A stretch of 64,000 bases of DNA from Cytobacillus firmus DS1 (GCF_000565285.1 NZ_APVL01000005.1:124001-188000); one strand, 5' to 3'; shown: positions 43,977 through 55,185, counted from the first letter of the stretch. Translations and numbers: made by a program. Notes: a model not told the origin generated them from the letters alone.

Positions 43977-45354
43977 ATATATTTTTCGCCATTTCCTCTT
44001 TGAATCCGAACAGCCATGTGAACAGGAAGCCGAATGCATAGGCAATTAATAGGCCAATCAGATACAGTATGATTTGATTGGTGTGAACGAGGAAGGCAAG
44101 CGGTATGCCGGAAACCCCGATGGCTACTGTGGCAATTTTGAAGAACGCCTGGAAAGCACCGCCGACAGCAGCACCCAGACACGCTGTCAGGAATGGACGT
44201 CCCAGCGGCAGGGTAACCCCGAAAATAAGCGGTTCGCCGATTCCGAGCATTCCCACCGGAAGTCCGCCTTTAATGACTCTTTTCAGACGGGCATTCTTTG
44301 TTTTGAAATAAATGGCGAATGCGGCACCTACCTGGCCGGCACCGCCCATTGCAAGAATTGGCAGCAGCGGGTCATCTCCGATTGAGTTAATTAATTCCAT
44401 GTGAACTGGTGTTAATCCTTGATGCAAACCAGTTACAACTAAAGGAAGGAATGTTCCGGCAAGTACTAATCCCGCCAGGATGCCGCCGACATCAAGTATG
44501 CCAAGCAGTCCTTTAGTTATGATATCTGATAGGAATCCGCCAACAGGCTGAAGGATGAAGAAAGTTGCAAAACCTGTAATTAATAATGCAAGTGTAGGTG
44601 TTACGATTATATCAATAGCAGAAGGAACGACTCTGCGGATTCTTTTCTCCAAAAAGGCCACCAATGCAGCAGCGAGCATGACTCCAATAAGTCCTCCGCG
44701 GCCAGGGACCAGTGCTTCACCAAAAAGAGTGATATTGGCAAGGCCAGGGTTGATTAATAGAATACCGGCCGCACCGCCAAGAGCAGGAGATCCACCAAAT
44801 TCCTTCGCCGTGTTAATACCAACAAACACGCCCAGGTAACCGAATAACCCCCAGCCAATCAGGTCAAGCATCTGCACAAGCGTGGATTCCGGATCTCCGC
44901 CTGATTTGATAATGACATTATTGATCCCAGCAATCAAACCGGAAGCAACAATAGCCGGAATAAGCGGGATGAAGATACTTGCTATTTTTCGTAAAAATAA
45001 CTTGAATGGAGTTGCATTTTTCTCATTTAGTCCGGCTTTTGTCCGGGCTGCCAGTCCTTCCAATGAAGTGTCAATCTCTTCTTCATCATCAACGGAAGAA
45101 ACATTTTTGCCTGTCATTCTGGAAACTTCGTCAGCTACTTTGGTGACGATTCCTGGTCCCAGTATGATTTGGAGTGTTTCTGCTTCCACAACACCCATAA
45201 CGCCGTCAATATCCTTGATGCCATTCAGATTGACTTTGCTTTCATCGACCGGCTTCACACGAAGACGGGTCATGCAGGAGGCCAGTTCCGCAATATTGCC
45301 GGTGCCGCCCAACTGCTCCGTAATCTCTTTCGCCAAGCGTTCTTCTTTACGCAT
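43975..45354 (-). CDS. murP: PTS EIIBC permease, MurNAc type
   Basis: A 459-residue PTS transporter with an N-terminal EIIB domain (1-85; phospho-acceptor Cys in ASCMTRLRV, about residue 27) and a membrane EIIC domain with about ten helices. There is no EIIA domain, as in MurP, so it must borrow one. It should import and phosphorylate MurNAc or MurNAc-GlcNAc; the assignment follows from mupG and murQ downstream. The minus-strand promoter has a NagR-like operator and a CcpA site. murR, usually linked to murP, is missing. Confidence 0.88.
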   Translation of the reverse strand: MRKEERLAKEITEQLGGTGNIAELASCMTRLRVKPVDESKVNLNGIKDIDGVMGVVEAETLQIILGPGIVTKVADEVSRMTGKNVSSVDDEEEIDTSLEGLAARTKAGLNEKNATPFKLFLRKIASIFIPLIPAIVASGLIAGINNVIIKSGGDPESTLVQMLDLIGWGLFGYLGVFVGINTAKEFGGSPALGGAAGILLINPGLANITLFGEALVPGRGGLIGVMLAAALVAFLEKRIRRVVPSAIDIIVTPTLALLITGFATFFILQPVGGFLSDIITKGLLGILDVGGILAGLVLAGTFLPLVVTGLHQGLTPVHMELINSIGDDPLLPILAMGGAGQVGAAFAIYFKTKNARLKRVIKGGLPVGMLGIGEPLIFGVTLPLGRPFLTACLGAAVGGAFQAFFKIATVAIGVSGIPLAFLVHTNQIILYLIGLLIAYAFGFLFTWLFGFKEEMAKNI

Positions 45355-45412
45355 GAGCTTTTCCCCCTCTTTTTTTTAAATGGAATAAACGTAATTAGAG
45401 CTAAAATAATAA

Positions 45413-45428
45413 ATGAATTCGCTTACAT
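45413..45428. promoter_or_regulatory. CcpA catabolite-responsive element (cre) at murP
   Basis: On the minus strand ATGTAAGCGAATTCA matches the cre consensus WTGNAARCGNWWWCA at every position. It lies five bases after the -10, over the expected transcription start, a typical repression site. Confidence 0.8.
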
Positions 45429-45432
45429 ACCC

Positions 45433-45468
45433 ATATTAACAAGGTTAAGTCTAGTTGTCTATACCATT
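45433..45468 (-). promoter_or_regulatory. murP promoter with overlapping NagR-like operator
   Basis: On the minus strand TAGACA (45461-45456), a 17-base spacer and TAATAT (45438-45433). The -35 is embedded in AATGGTATAGACAACT (45468-45453), the same arrangement as at nagA. Confidence 0.75.
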
Positions 45469-45590
45469 TATATATTTTATATGGGCATGTCATCATATTT
45501 ATACGCATAACAATCCTGAAAATTGTCCTTTTTAAACAGGATTAAGCATATGGGCCTAGTGTTAATTTTGAAAAAATCGATTTCAGAAAT

Positions 45591-45618
45591 TTGGTTCTGG
45601 GTTAAAAAGTGCTAAAAT
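45591..45618 (+). promoter_or_regulatory. candidate hprK promoter
   Basis: TTGGTT, a 16-base spacer and TAAAAT (45613-45618). The leader to hprK would be about 220 bases. Confidence 0.55.
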
Positions 45619-45846
45619 AAAGAGAAACTTCCGGCAGCCTGTTTTTGGCTGACGGTTAGTTGAACCAATCGGGCTTTTACGGACAGTTAATTTACTTAGA
45701 GGTATTTCTGTATTTTTTAATTATTTGTTAAGGAAATTTTACTGTCCGTTAACCAGCGATAGAGTGAAACTTCATGAACTTAATGAATTAAAGAGTTACA
45801 TATAAAGAGATCATCCGGCAGTGCCAGCATTAAAGGAGGAACTATT
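45619..45846 (+). other. long, possibly structured hprK leader
   Basis: About 220 bases with no gene. ACGGACAGT (45679-45687) and ACTGTCCGT (45741-45749) can form a 9-bp stem closing a 53-base loop, and CCGGCAG occurs twice (near 45631 and 45813). I could not match it to a known riboswitch, and there is no terminator before hprK. Confidence 0.4.
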
Positions 45847-46782
45847 TTGGTAAAAGTGCGCACGAAAGATATTATAGAAAAATTTGGGCTTGAATTGATT
45901 GCCGGAGAGGAAGGCATTAACCGGCCGATTACAACGAGTGATATTTCGCGTCCGGGCCTGGAGATGGCAGGTTATTTTGATTATTATCCGGCTGAACGCA
46001 TTCAATTGATTGGAAAAACGGAACTGTCTTTCGTTGAAACGCTGACTAATTCTGAGCGGGAGATCCGGCTTGAACGGCTCTGTACAGATATTACACCTGG
46101 CATAATCGTGACGAGAGGGCTTGATATACCTGAAGAACTGATTGAAGCAGCTGAGAGAGAATCGGTTCCGCTGCTTCGATCCAAGCAAAAAACGACCCGT
46201 TTCTCCAGCTTGCTGACAAATTTTCTGGAGAGCAAGCTTGCTCCAACGACAGCTGTTCACGGCGTCCTTGTTGATATTTATGGGGTAGGGGTACTGATAA
46301 CAGGTAAGAGCGGAGTAGGTAAAAGCGAGACGGCACTCGAGTTAGTTAAACGCGGACACCGCCTTGTTGCGGATGACTGTGTGGAGATCAGGCAGGAGGA
46401 TGAAGATTATCTGGTGGGAAATTCACCGGAGTTGATCGAACATCTGCTTGAAATCCGCGGCCTCGGCATCATCAATGTAATGACGCTGTTCGGTGCTGGA
46501 GCTGTCCGCAGCTATAAAAAAATCTCTGTTGTTATGAATTTGGAGCTGTGGGACCCGAAAAAACAGTACGATCGCCTCGGCCTTGATGAAGAAAAAATGA
46601 AAATCATCGATACGGAGATTACGAAACTGACCATTCCGGTTAGACCCGGACGAAATCTCGCTGTCATCATTGAGGTGGCTGCCATGAACTTCCGCTTAAA
46701 GAGAATGGGAATGAATGCAGCGGAACAGTTCACGAACCGCCTCTCAGATGTGATTGAAGACGGAGACCATGATGATCGTTAA
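45847..46782 (+). CDS. hprK: HPr kinase/phosphorylase
   Basis: A 311-residue bifunctional sensor of carbon status that phosphorylates or dephosphorylates Ser46 of HPr and Crh, thereby controlling CcpA. The N-terminal domain spans about 1-130. The catalytic domain has Walker [10 protein letters not shown] (about 153-161), the HPr-K signature [11 protein letters not shown], and GAGAVR. It starts with TTG at 45847 behind AAAGGAGGAAC. Its Crh substrate is encoded at the end of the window, and a cre site lies upstream at murP. lgt and ppaX follow. Confidence 0.97.
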   Translation: MVKVRTKDIIEKFGLELIAGEEGINRPITTSDISRPGLEMAGYFDYYPAERIQLIGKTELSFVETLTNSEREIRLERLCTDITPGIIVTRGLDIPEELIEAAERESVPLLRSKQKTTRFSSLLTNFLESKLAPTTAVHGVLVDIYGVGVLITGKSGVGKSETALELVKRGHRLVADDCVEIRQEDEDYLVGNSPELIEHLLEIRGLGIINVMTLFGAGAVRSYKKISVVMNLELWDPKKQYDRLGLDEEKMKIIDTEITKLTIPVRPGRNLAVIIEVAAMNFRLKRMGMNAAEQFTNRLSDVIEDGDHDDR

Positions 46783-46805
46783 TCGGTGAAAACAGGTCAA
46801 CCATT

Positions 46806-46829
46806 TTTCAATCAAACGTTTGATTGAAA
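46806..46829. promoter_or_regulatory. 24-bp palindromic operator candidate before lgt
   Basis: A perfect palindrome whose centre is AATCAAACGTTTGATT (46810-46825), extended by TTTC/GAAA on each side. It is the same core as the pair upstream of uvrB. It lies between hprK and lgt. Confidence 0.6.
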
Positions 46830-46904
46830 GCTGTTAATCCTCATCAGGCTTCAAAAAAGAATAGATAAAGGGCGCCGCCGCGCTTTTCAAAAGGAGAAGT
46901 GATC

Positions 46905-47729
46905 ATGGAAAACAATATTCAGCCGTTAGATCCGATTGCCATTTCCCTTGGGCCGATTCAGGTCCACTGGTATGGCCTGATTATCGGCCTCGGCATTGCA
47001 CTGGCTCTCATTATCGCGATGAGGGAAGGGGAAAGAAGGGGACTCCCTAAAGACATCTTTGCAGATTTAATGCTGTGGGCCATTCCCATTGCGATTATCT
47101 CCGCCAGGATCTATTATGTTATATTTCAATGGGATTTTTACTCGCAGAACCCGGGTGAAATCATCAAAATATGGAATGGCGGAATTGCCATTCATGGAGC
47201 CTTGATTGGTTCTGTCATCACTGCTTATGTTTTTGCAAAGAAAAAGAAAATCTCGTTCTGGAAGCTTGCTGATATTGCAGCGCCAAGCATCATTTTGGGG
47301 CAGGCCATCGGCCGCTGGGGAAACTTCATGAATCAGGAGGCGCACGGGCGGGAAGTCAGCCGGGCATTCCTTGAGAATATGCATCTGCCTGAATTTATCA
47401 TTAACCAGATGTATATTAACGGAACTTATTATCATCCGACGTTTTTATATGAATCCATCTGGAATATCATTGGATTTATCATTCTTATATTATTAAGAAG
47501 AGCAAACTTAAGGCGCGGAGAGCTTTTCCTCACCTATGTCATCTGGTATTCAATCGGCCGTTTCTTCGTAGAAGGCCTCCGTACCGACAGCCTGATGCTT
47601 ACTGAAAATTTAAGGATTGCTCAGACAATATCTATCGTTCTTATTATTGCTGCACTGGTCCTGATTTTTTATAGAAGAGCAGAGGGTCTTGCCAAAGCTC
47701 GTTATTTGGATAAGGCCGAGGGGAAATAA
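46905..47729 (+). CDS. lgt: prolipoprotein diacylglyceryl transferase
   Basis: A 274-residue membrane enzyme that transfers diacylglycerol from phosphatidylglycerol to the lipobox Cys of prolipoproteins such as MetQ. About seven helices and the Lgt signature [13 protein letters not shown] (about 137-149) are present. ATG 46905 is preferred because AAGGAG lies eight bases upstream; GTG 46899 is too close. It follows hprK as in B. subtilis. Confidence 0.97.
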   Translation: MENNIQPLDPIAISLGPIQVHWYGLIIGLGIALALIIAMREGERRGLPKDIFADLMLWAIPIAIISARIYYVIFQWDFYSQNPGEIIKIWNGGIAIHGALIGSVITAYVFAKKKKISFWKLADIAAPSIILGQAIGRWGNFMNQEAHGREVSRAFLENMHLPEFIINQMYINGTYYHPTFLYESIWNIIGFIILILLRRANLRRGELFLTYVIWYSIGRFFVEGLRTDSLMLTENLRIAQTISIVLIIAALVLIFYRRAEGLAKARYLDKAEGK

Positions 47730-47748
47730 AGAATAGGGGAGAGTAGAA

Positions 47749-48696
47749 ATGCTGGTTGAATCATCAAAAAGGGGGCTGATGGCCGGCTTAAAGACAACAT
47801 GGACACTAGGGAAAGTCATATTCCCGGTCACTTTGATTGTGGCACTGCTGCAGCATACACCGGTGCTTCCATGGGTTATCAAGCTGATCACGCCCCTTAT
47901 GAATCTGATCGGGCTGTCAGGAGATGCAGCCATACCGCTTGTTTTGGGGAACTTCTTGAATTTGTATGCCGGAATCGGAGCGATCTTAACGCTCGATCTA
48001 ACGGTAAAAGAAGTATTTATTATTGCCGTCATGCTGTCGTTTTCACATAATATGCTGATTGAAACAGGAGTCGCTTTGAAGGTTGGCGTTAAGCTTTGGG
48101 TCGTTCTTACCGTCCGTTTCGGATTGGCACTGATAAGCGCTATTGTTATCAACCTTGTTTGGCAGGGCGGATCCGAAACGGCTAAGTACGGATTTATTCC
48201 GGCAAAAGAAGAGCAGGTATCCGGGGCATTGCCCATCCTGCTGGATGGACTGCAGACTGCTTTGCTTGGTATTCTCCAGCTTGCCATCATCGTCATCCCG
48301 CTGATGATCATTATTCAGATCTTAAAAGATAAGCAATGGCTTGCTGTCTTTTCAAGATGGATGGCGCCTGTGACCAGGGCGCTTGGAATGAAAGAAAATA
48401 CGTCTACAACCCTTGCAGCCGGATTGCTGATTGGCCTAGCCTATGGGGCGGGTGTCATGATCCAGGCTGTAGAGGAAGATGGCGTCAGCAAAAAAGATGT
48501 AACGATCGCATTTATTTTCCTTGTAGCCTGCCACGCAGTTGTTGAAGATACACTGATTTTCGTGCCGCTTGGCATTCCGGTGCTGCCGCTTCTGCTGATC
48601 CGCCTGGGTGTGGCAATCATCCTGACACTGGCGGTGGCGATGATTTGGAACCGTGCTGATCTGGCAAAAAGAAAGGAAGCAACATATGAGCATTAA
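47749..48696 (+). CDS. yvoD: YvoD-like nucleoside-recognition (Gate) membrane protein
   Basis: A 315-residue protein with about eight hydrophobic helices and two Gate-type halves ([21 protein letters not shown] near 60-80 and a similar repeat [17 protein letters not shown] near 225-240). The family is related to nucleoside-recognition and SpmA/SpmB proteins; substrate is unknown. GGGGAGAG precedes the ATG. It overlaps ppaX by 11 bases in the hprK-lgt-yvoD-ppaX-yvoF cluster. Confidence 0.88.
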   Translation: MLVESSKRGLMAGLKTTWTLGKVIFPVTLIVALLQHTPVLPWVIKLITPLMNLIGLSGDAAIPLVLGNFLNLYAGIGAILTLDLTVKEVFIIAVMLSFSHNMLIETGVALKVGVKLWVVLTVRFGLALISAIVINLVWQGGSETAKYGFIPAKEEQVSGALPILLDGLQTALLGILQLAIIVIPLMIIIQILKDKQWLAVFSRWMAPVTRALGMKENTSTTLAAGLLIGLAYGAGVMIQAVEEDGVSKKDVTIAFIFLVACHAVVEDTLIFVPLGIPVLPLLLIRLGVAIILTLAVAMIWNRADLAKRKEATYEH

Positions 48697-49333
48697 CACA
48701 CTATTGTTTGATCTAGATGGAACACTAATTGACACAAACGAATTGATTATTTCCTCGTTTTTGCATACGCTTGGAAAATATTATCCCGACCGCTATCAGC
48801 GGGAAGATGTTCTCCCGTTCATGGGGCCAACCCTGCATGAAACATTTGAGTCCATCAACCCGGAAAAAGTGGAGGAGATGATCTCGGTTTATCGGGAGTA
48901 CAATATTAAGAACCACGACGTGCTTGTGAAGGAATTTGCCGGCGTATTTGAAACGGTTCGGACTTTAAAAGAATCAGGATACAAACTGGGCATTGTTACC
49001 ACGAAAGTTTCCAATGTAGTTGAAAAGGGCCTAAAGCTGACAAATCTTGATCAGTTTTTCGATGTGGTTGTCACTCTGGATGATGTGGATAAGCCAAAGC
49101 CCGATCCGGAGCCAATCCTGAAGGCGTTAAGCCTGCTTGATGCGAAACCGGAAGAAGCCATTATGGTCGGCGATAACTCACACGATATCGATGGGGGAAA
49201 AAATGCCGGCACGAAAACGGCAGGTGTTGCCTGGACAGCGAAAGGCCGCGGGTTTCTTGCGCGCTTTGAACCGGATTATATGCTGGACAATATGGCTGAC
49301 CTGCTCGATATTCTCGAGGCAGAAAACCAATGA
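48686..49333 (+). CDS. ppaX: pyrophosphatase PpaX (HAD family)
   Basis: A 215-residue HAD hydrolase that in B. subtilis removes pyrophosphate released by HprK-driven HPr(Ser-P) dephosphorylation. Motif [15 protein letters not shown], motif II TTK, and motif [13 protein letters not shown] and [16 protein letters not shown] are intact. ATG 48686 with AAAGGAAG upstream matches the family length; an earlier in-frame codon lies inside yvoD. Proximity to hprK supports the assignment. Confidence 0.94.
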   Translation: MSINTLLFDLDGTLIDTNELIISSFLHTLGKYYPDRYQREDVLPFMGPTLHETFESINPEKVEEMISVYREYNIKNHDVLVKEFAGVFETVRTLKESGYKLGIVTTKVSNVVEKGLKLTNLDQFFDVVVTLDDVDKPKPDPEPILKALSLLDAKPEEAIMVGDNSHDIDGGKNAGTKTAGVAWTAKGRGFLARFEPDYMLDNMADLLDILEAENQ

Positions 49334-49881
49334 GAAAAACGGAGCGTTTTCCGGTAGAGGGAGGCAATTCACTCTGGCATGTGTATAAAACGGTTCCGTT
49401 CCTGAAAGTTGTCAAAAACTTTATTGTAATTCAGCTCGCGCGCTATACGCCATTTCTTGGCATGAAAAATTGGCTCTACCGTACATTCCTGAGAATGAAG
49501 ATTGGGGACCAGACATCATTTGCACTCATGGTTATGCTGGATGTCATGTTCCCTGAAAAAATAAGTGTCGGACGCAACACGGTCATTGGCTACAACACGA
49601 CAATCCTCGCTCATGAATATCTGATTAAGGAATACCGCCTCGGCCGGGTTGATATTGGCAGTGAAGTCATGATTGGCGCTAACTCAACTATACTGCCGGG
49701 TGTCACAATTGGTGATGGAGCCATTGTTTCAGCCGGAACGCTTGTCCATAAAGATGTCCCGGCCGGAGCCTTCGTTGGCGGCAACCCGATGCGAGTCATT
49801 TATACAGAGGAAGAGCTTGCCGCTCGCTGGGCAGACGATCCGATATATGGTGCAGATCTAAACAAAACTCCGCTTGCTTAG
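49330..49881 (+). CDS. yvoF: YvoF-like acyltransferase (left-handed beta-helix)
   Basis: A 183-residue hexapeptide-repeat transferase. Repeats are visible in [15 protein letters not shown] and [33 protein letters not shown], and the C-terminal [12 protein letters not shown] loop is typical of acetyl/acyl transferases using acyl-CoA. The acceptor is unknown. It overlaps ppaX by four bases and ends the hprK cluster. Confidence 0.88.
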   Translation: MRKTERFPVEGGNSLWHVYKTVPFLKVVKNFIVIQLARYTPFLGMKNWLYRTFLRMKIGDQTSFALMVMLDVMFPEKISVGRNTVIGYNTTILAHEYLIKEYRLGRVDIGSEVMIGANSTILPGVTIGDGAIVSAGTLVHKDVPAGAFVGGNPMRVIYTEEELAARWADDPIYGADLNKTPLA

Positions 49882-49898
49882 ACTGGCGGAGTTTTTCT
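49865..49898 (+). terminator. terminator of the hprK-yvoF cluster
   Basis: AACTCCGC-(12)-GCGGAGTT followed by TTTC. The left arm lies in the last yvoF codons. A second, weaker hairpin (GCTCC/GGGAGT) with a T run lies near 49955. Confidence 0.75.
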
Positions 49899-49997
49899 AT
49901 ACAATAGCTTCAAATAACCTGTCGAAAAAAGTACAAACTATAAGAAAGCTCCTTTTTTAAAAAATGGGAGTCTTTTTTATTTTTCTGTCTCTTTTGG

Positions 49998-50026
49998 TTG
50001 ACGGAGTGATAAATGCGCGTTAAACT
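49998..50026 (+). promoter_or_regulatory. sigma-A promoter of the his operon
   Basis: TTGACG, a 17-base spacer and TAAACT (50021-50026), about 75 bases before hisZ. No T-box leader was recognised in between. Confidence 0.6.
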
Positions 50027-50101
50027 ACATATAACTTCAATCTACTACCATATTAGCGAACTAAAGGATTTGGAATTTTTAAGTCATAGAGGTGATTACG
50101 T

Positions 50102-51286
50102 TTGAGCCGATTATTTATGTTTGAAAAGCCGCTAGGCATGAGAGATACATTACCCGATCTATACGAAAGAAAAGATGCAGTCCGCACATCCATCCAGGAG
50201 GAAATGAAACGCTGGGGCTATCAGTTTATCGAAACGCCTGCACTGGAATATTACGAAACAGTCGGGGCGGCTTCAGCGATATTGGATCAGCAGCTGTTCA
50301 AGCTGCTTGATCAGCAGGGCCATACCCTGGTGCTCCGGCCGGATATGACAGCACCGATTGCGAGGGTGGCAGCATCCCGTCTCTTAAAAGACGAGCTGCC
50401 GATCAGGCTTGCTTATTCCGCCAATGTATACCGCGCACAGCAGCGGGAGGGAGGCAGGCCGGCTGAGTTTGAGCAAATCGGTGTAGAATGCATTGGCGAT
50501 GATACAATCAGTGCGGATGGCGAAGGAATGGCGCTTATGATCTCTGCTCTAAAAGAAGCAGGGCTTGAAAACTTCCAGCTTTCCGCCGGCCACATCGGTT
50601 TTGTCCGTGACTTCTTCCAGCAGATTTTAGGAACGGAAGAAAGAGTGGAAAACCTGACAAGATTTTTATATGAGAAAAACTATGTAGGGTACAGGGAACA
50701 TGTAAAAAGTCTGTCTCTTTCGTCCATTGATAAACAAAGGCTTCTTGATTTCCTTAAATTAAGGGGCGGGGAAGAAGTAATTGAGATTGCTTATGGCCTT
50801 CTGGAAAACGGCACAGGAAAAAAAGCATTAGCCGAGCTTGAACAGCTTTGGGGCATTATGCGGGACTACGGCCAGGAAGGCACAGTTAAATTTGATTTAA
50901 CGCTCGTCAGCCATATGAGCTACTACACGGGCATTCTTTTTGAAGTATATGCAGGAAATGTTGGGTTCCCGATCGGAAATGGCGGCCGCTATGATCTGCT
51001 GCTCCAAAAGTTCGGAAAAGATACGGGAGCAACCGGCTTTGCCATTAGATTGGACCGCTTGCTCGAGGCGCTTGAAGACAGCAATGAGGCTGAACCTGTG
51101 TACTGCATTTTATACAGTCCGGAACGCCGCAAAGAGGCATTCGATTTTGCGAAGGAAGAACGTTCTGCCGGAAAGAAAGTGGTCCTGCAGGATATTAGCG
51201 GTGTTAAGGACATCGATGCCTGCACCAGCCAGTACGAAGATATTACCTTTTTAGTCGGAAAAGCTGGAAAGGAGAGCATAAAATGA
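50102..51286 (+). CDS. hisZ: ATP phosphoribosyltransferase regulatory subunit
   Basis: A 394-residue HisRS paralogue that lacks tRNA charging and activates the short HisG. Class II motif 1-like [27 protein letters not shown] and [25 protein letters not shown] are present. It starts with TTG at 50102, six bases after AGAGGTGA; ATG 50117 is a possible alternative. First gene of a complete eight-gene his operon in pathway-independent Bacillus order. Confidence 0.96.
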   Translation: MSRLFMFEKPLGMRDTLPDLYERKDAVRTSIQEEMKRWGYQFIETPALEYYETVGAASAILDQQLFKLLDQQGHTLVLRPDMTAPIARVAASRLLKDELPIRLAYSANVYRAQQREGGRPAEFEQIGVECIGDDTISADGEGMALMISALKEAGLENFQLSAGHIGFVRDFFQQILGTEERVENLTRFLYEKNYVGYREHVKSLSLSSIDKQRLLDFLKLRGGEEVIEIAYGLLENGTGKKALAELEQLWGIMRDYGQEGTVKFDLTLVSHMSYYTGILFEVYAGNVGFPIGNGGRYDLLLQKFGKDTGATGFAIRLDRLLEALEDSNEAEPVYCILYSPERRKEAFDFAKEERSAGKKVVLQDISGVKDIDACTSQYEDITFLVGKAGKESIK

Positions 51287-51927
51287 GTGATGTGTTAACG
51301 ATTGCGATGCCAAAGGGCCGCATTTTTGAGGAAGCAGCTGAATTGCTTCGCCGTGCAGGCTTTCAATTGCCGCCGGAATTCGATGATTCACGTAAATTGA
51401 TTATCGATGTGCCGGAAGAGAATTTCCGTTTTATACTTGCAAAACCGATGGATGTGCCAACATATGTGGAGCATGGTGTAGCAGACCTTGGGATTGCTGG
51501 AAAGGACGTAATGCTTGAAGAAGAGCGGGATGTCTACGAGCTTCTTGATTTAAAAATCAGTGCCTGTTATCTCGCTGTTGCGGGACTGCCAAACACCAGG
51601 CTGAATGATGTTGCTCCTAAAATTGCTACAAAGTATCCGCAGATTGCGGCAGCATATTTCCGCGAGCAGGGGGAGCAGGTTGAGATCATTAAATTGAACG
51701 GCTCCATAGAGCTTGCCCCGATGATCGGGCTGGCGGACCGGATCGTGGATATCGTATCAACCGGCCGGACACTGAAAGAAAACGGGCTCGTTGAATACGA
51801 AACGATTGTCGGAATCACATCAAGATTGATCGTTAATCCTGTCAGCTACCGTATCAAGGATGAACGAATCAGCGAGCTGGTTGGCCGGCTGACAGAAGTT
51901 ATTTCAGGAGAAGAAATAAGCTCTTAA
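51283..51927 (+). CDS. hisG: ATP phosphoribosyltransferase (short form)
   Basis: A 214-residue catalytic subunit for the first step of histidine synthesis (ATP + PRPP). It has [30 protein letters not shown] and the PRPP loop [14 protein letters not shown]. It lacks the C-terminal regulatory domain, so it needs HisZ. Overlaps hisZ by four bases. Confidence 0.97.
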   Translation: MSDVLTIAMPKGRIFEEAAELLRRAGFQLPPEFDDSRKLIIDVPEENFRFILAKPMDVPTYVEHGVADLGIAGKDVMLEEERDVYELLDLKISACYLAVAGLPNTRLNDVAPKIATKYPQIAAAYFREQGEQVEIIKLNGSIELAPMIGLADRIVDIVSTGRTLKENGLVEYETIVGITSRLIVNPVSYRIKDERISELVGRLTEVISGEEISS

Positions 51928-51943
51928 AAGGATGTAGAACCCT

Positions 51944-53215
51944 ATGAAAATTTTAAAAATTGATGACCAAATTTCAATTAAACGGTCTGTTGATAACGGC
52001 ACAGAAGAACAGCGGGCGATTGTAAAAAATATAATTAAAACAGTCCGCCAAAACGGCGATCAAGCTTTAAAAGAATATACAGAAAAATTTGATGGCATCT
52101 CTCTGGATGAATTAAAGGTACCACAGGCTGAAATAGAAGAAGCTTTGAGGCAAGTGGATGGTAAAATCCTTGAGATCATTAAAGAAGCTGCCGAAAACAT
52201 CCGGTCTTTTCATGAAAAACAGCTCCGTCCTTCCTGGATGACAACAGAAGAGAACGGCACAGTCCTTGGTCAAAAAATTACACCGCTTGATTCAGTCGGC
52301 CTGTATGTTCCGGGCGGAACGGCAGCATACCCGTCATCCGTACTTATGAATGTGATTCCGGCAAAGGTTGCGGGGGTTAAGAGGATCGTGATTACCTCTC
52401 CTCCTGATAAAAAGACAGGAAAGCTGCCACCGGCTGTTCTGGCAGCAGCACACCTCGCCGGTGCGGAAGAAATCTATAAAGTCGGCGGAGCCCAGGCGAT
52501 TGCTGCATTAGCATATGGAACCGAATCGATCCGGCCTGTCGACAAAATCACAGGTCCCGGAAATATCTTTGTGGCTCTTGCAAAACGCGAAGTTTTTGGA
52601 GATGTTGATATAGATATGATTGCAGGTCCGAGTGAAATTGCGATTCTTGCAGATGAAACGGCACATCCAGATGAGGTGGCGGCCGATCTGCTATCACAGG
52701 CTGAGCATGATCCTATGGCAAGCGCAGTCCTTGTGACACCATCATCTGCTTTGGCAGAAGCGGTCTCAGCAGAAGTGGATCGCCAGCTTGCCGAGCTGCC
52801 CCGCCAGGAAATTGCCGCTGGATCCATCGGGGATTACGGAGCTATTTATGTAACGGAAAGCATGGATGAAGCGGTTGAAACGGTTAACAATCTTGCTCCG
52901 GAACACCTTGAAATTTTAACGCAGAATCCAATGGAGCTTCTCGGAAGGGTACGTCACGCAGGAGCAATCTTCCTCGGAAGATTCAGCCCTGAACCGGTTG
53001 GCGACTATTTTGCCGGTCCAAACCACGTTCTGCCGACAAACGGGACGGCCCGTTTTTCAAGCCCGCTTAATGTGGAGGATTTTCAAAAGAAATCAAGCAT
53101 TCTTTTATACAGCGAAAAAGCATTAAAGGATAACGGCGAAAAAATAGCGGCCTTTGCGCGTCTGGAAGGCCTTGAAGCCCATGCCAGATCCATTGAGACA
53201 AGACTAAGAAAATAA
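51944..53215 (+). CDS. hisD: histidinol dehydrogenase
   Basis: A 423-residue zinc enzyme that oxidises L-histidinol to histidine in two NAD-dependent steps. Motifs: [40 protein letters not shown] and [19 protein letters not shown]. Full length. An AAAAGGATG site lies before the ATG, 16 bases after hisG. Confidence 0.98.
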   Translation: MKILKIDDQISIKRSVDNGTEEQRAIVKNIIKTVRQNGDQALKEYTEKFDGISLDELKVPQAEIEEALRQVDGKILEIIKEAAENIRSFHEKQLRPSWMTTEENGTVLGQKITPLDSVGLYVPGGTAAYPSSVLMNVIPAKVAGVKRIVITSPPDKKTGKLPPAVLAAAHLAGAEEIYKVGGAQAIAALAYGTESIRPVDKITGPGNIFVALAKREVFGDVDIDMIAGPSEIAILADETAHPDEVAADLLSQAEHDPMASAVLVTPSSALAEAVSAEVDRQLAELPRQEIAAGSIGDYGAIYVTESMDEAVETVNNLAPEHLEILTQNPMELLGRVRHAGAIFLGRFSPEPVGDYFAGPNHVLPTNGTARFSSPLNVEDFQKKSSILLYSEKALKDNGEKIAAFARLEGLEAHARSIETRLRK

Positions 53216-53230
53216 GCTGGAGGAATAATC

Positions 53231-53818
53231 ATGGCCAGAACTGCAGAAATTTCACGTAAAACCAATGAAACGAATATCACACTTTCCTTAAATATAGACG
53301 GAGAAGGCAAAAGCGATCTGGAAACAGGCGTGCCATTTATGACACATATGCTGGACCTGTTCGCTAAGCACGGACAATTTGACTTAAACATTGTCGCAAA
53401 TGGCGATACAGATGTGGATGATCACCACACAACAGAGGACATTGGCATCTGCCTGGGCCAAGTACTTAAAGATGCTTTAGGCGATAAGAAAGGCATTAAG
53501 CGCTATGGAAATGCGTTTGTTCCTATGGACGAAGCGCTGGCTCAAGTGGTGGTTGACCTCAGCAACCGCCCTCACCTGGAGATGCGTGCTGAGTTCCCGA
53601 GCCAAAAGGTCGGGACATTTGATACAGAGCTAGTGCATGAATTTCTCTGGAAACTTGCACTTGAAGCGAGAATGAACCTGCATGTCATCGTTCACTATGG
53701 ACAGAATACACACCACATCATTGAGGCGATTTTCAAAGCACTCGCTCGTGCGCTGGATGAAGCAACGACGATCGATCCGCGGATTAAGGGAGTTCCCTCA
53801 ACGAAAGGGATGTTGTAA
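53231..53818 (+). CDS. hisB: imidazoleglycerol-phosphate dehydratase
   Basis: A 195-residue manganese enzyme with metal-binding His clusters [10 protein letters not shown] (about 62-71) and [14 protein letters not shown] (about 159-172). It is the monofunctional form without a phosphatase domain; a separate histidinol-phosphatase is not in this window. CTGGAGGA lies before the ATG. Confidence 0.98.
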   Translation: MARTAEISRKTNETNITLSLNIDGEGKSDLETGVPFMTHMLDLFAKHGQFDLNIVANGDTDVDDHHTTEDIGICLGQVLKDALGDKKGIKRYGNAFVPMDEALAQVVVDLSNRPHLEMRAEFPSQKVGTFDTELVHEFLWKLALEARMNLHVIVHYGQNTHHIIEAIFKALARALDEATTIDPRIKGVPSTKGML

Positions 53819-54457
53819 ATGATCGGCATCATTGATTACGGAATGGGGAATTTGTTCAGTGTCAGTAAAGCACTGGAACGTTTGGAGGTCCCTTATTTCC
53901 TCTCTGAAAATAAAGCCGAGCTTCTGAAGGCAGACGCTTTAATTTTACCGGGTGTTGGCTCTTTCATGGATGCAATGAGTATTTTAAATTCTACTGGCCT
54001 GGCAGATCTGGTAAAGGAGTTCGCTGATACAGGCAAGCCGCTCCTTGGCATTTGCCTTGGCATGCAGCTTTTATTTGAGAGCAGTGAAGAAAATGGACTG
54101 ACAGAAGGATTGCAGCTTCTGCCTGGCCATGTGAGGCGTTTTCCCGGTGCAACAGCAGAAGGCGAAACGTATAAAGTTCCGCATATGGGCTGGAACCGTC
54201 TTGAATTCTTACAGGATTCGCCGATTCTAAAAGGCCTTGATGAAGATTATGTCTATTTCGTCCACTCTTATTTTGCAGATACAGATGATAGAGAAGTAGT
54301 TATCAGCAGAAGTATGTATGATGTAGAAGTGCCGGCGGTTGTCGGAAGGGGCAATGTGTTTGGCATGCAGTTCCACCCTGAAAAAAGCAGTTCGCTCGGC
54401 ATGGCGCTTTTACGCAATTTTACCGAGCTGGTTGAAGAAAGGATGTCTGTGAAATGA
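53819..54457 (+). CDS. hisH: imidazole glycerol phosphate synthase, glutaminase subunit
   Basis: A 212-residue class I glutamine amidotransferase. The catalytic triad is in [11 protein letters not shown] (Cys near 80) and FHPEKSS (His near 186, Glu near 188). It delivers ammonia to HisF. It begins on the base after the hisB stop and overlaps hisA by four bases. Confidence 0.97.
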   Translation: MIGIIDYGMGNLFSVSKALERLEVPYFLSENKAELLKADALILPGVGSFMDAMSILNSTGLADLVKEFADTGKPLLGICLGMQLLFESSEENGLTEGLQLLPGHVRRFPGATAEGETYKVPHMGWNRLEFLQDSPILKGLDEDYVYFVHSYFADTDDREVVISRSMYDVEVPAVVGRGNVFGMQFHPEKSSSLGMALLRNFTELVEERMSVK

Positions 54458-55185
54458 GTTTTACCATCTATCCGGCAATTGATATGAGAGGCGGCAAGTG
54501 CGTCCGGCTGCTGCAGGGGGATTACGATAAAGAAACGGTGTATGGCGATTCTCCATTTGATATGGCCAAAAAGTTTGCTGATGAAGGAGCGGACTGGATT
54601 CATATGGTAGATCTAGACGGTGCTAAGGATGGGAAGCGGGTTAATGATGAATATGTCATCCAGGCTGCCCGCGAACTTGGCGCCTCTGTCCAGATCGGCG
54701 GGGGAATCCGTACAGAAGAAGACATCCTTCATTATCTTGATAATGGTGTAACACGCGTAATTATTGGAAGCATTGCCGTCTCCAATCCTGAGTTTGCTAT
54801 TGACATGATCCGCAAATATGGCAAAGCTATAGCGGTAGGACTTGATGCGAAAAATGGCTATGTGGCCACACACGGCTGGCTGGAAACGTCTGAAGTAAAG
54901 GCAGTTGACTTAGGCAGGCGATTTGCCGACGCAGGTGCGGAAACATTTATTTTTACGGATATCGCAACAGACGGCATGCTCTCCGGTCCAAACGTTGAAG
55001 CCGTTCGACTGCTTGCCCGTGAAACCGGAAAAAGTGTCATTGCATCCGGCGGTGTCAGCGGGCTGGCTGATTTGGTGAACCTTCGGGAGTATGCTTCTGA
55101 AGGTGTTGCCGGCGCCATCGTCGGAAAGGCCATTTATGAAGGCAGGTTTACCGTAGCGGAAGCCTTGAAAGAGGTGAAGGCATAA
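54454..55185 (+). CDS. hisA: ProFAR isomerase
   Basis: A 243-residue (beta/alpha)8 barrel that opens the ribose ring of ProFAR to PRFAR. It has [13 protein letters not shown] with catalytic Asp, [28 protein letters not shown] and [13 protein letters not shown] with the second Asp. Overlaps hisH and shares one base with hisF. Confidence 0.97.
   Translation: MSFTIYPAIDMRGGKCVRLLQGDYDKETVYGDSPFDMAKKFADEGADWIHMVDLDGAKDGKRVNDEYVIQAARELGASVQIGGGIRTEEDILHYLDNGVTRVIIGSIAVSNPEFAIDMIRKYGKAIAVGLDAKNGYVATHGWLETSEVKAVDLGRRFADAGAETFIFTDIATDGMLSGPNVEAVRLLARETGKSVIASGGVSGLADLVNLREYASEGVAGAIVGKAIYEGRFTVAEALKEVKA

Noticed and set aside
47610-48311. 233-codon antisense frame across lgt/yvoD
   Set aside because: It covers two conserved membrane genes on the other strand and has no matching promoter or start site.
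49899-50101. possible T-box leader before the his operon
   Set aside because: I could not find the conserved T-box sequence or a specifier stem. Only a promoter and a weak hairpin are visible.
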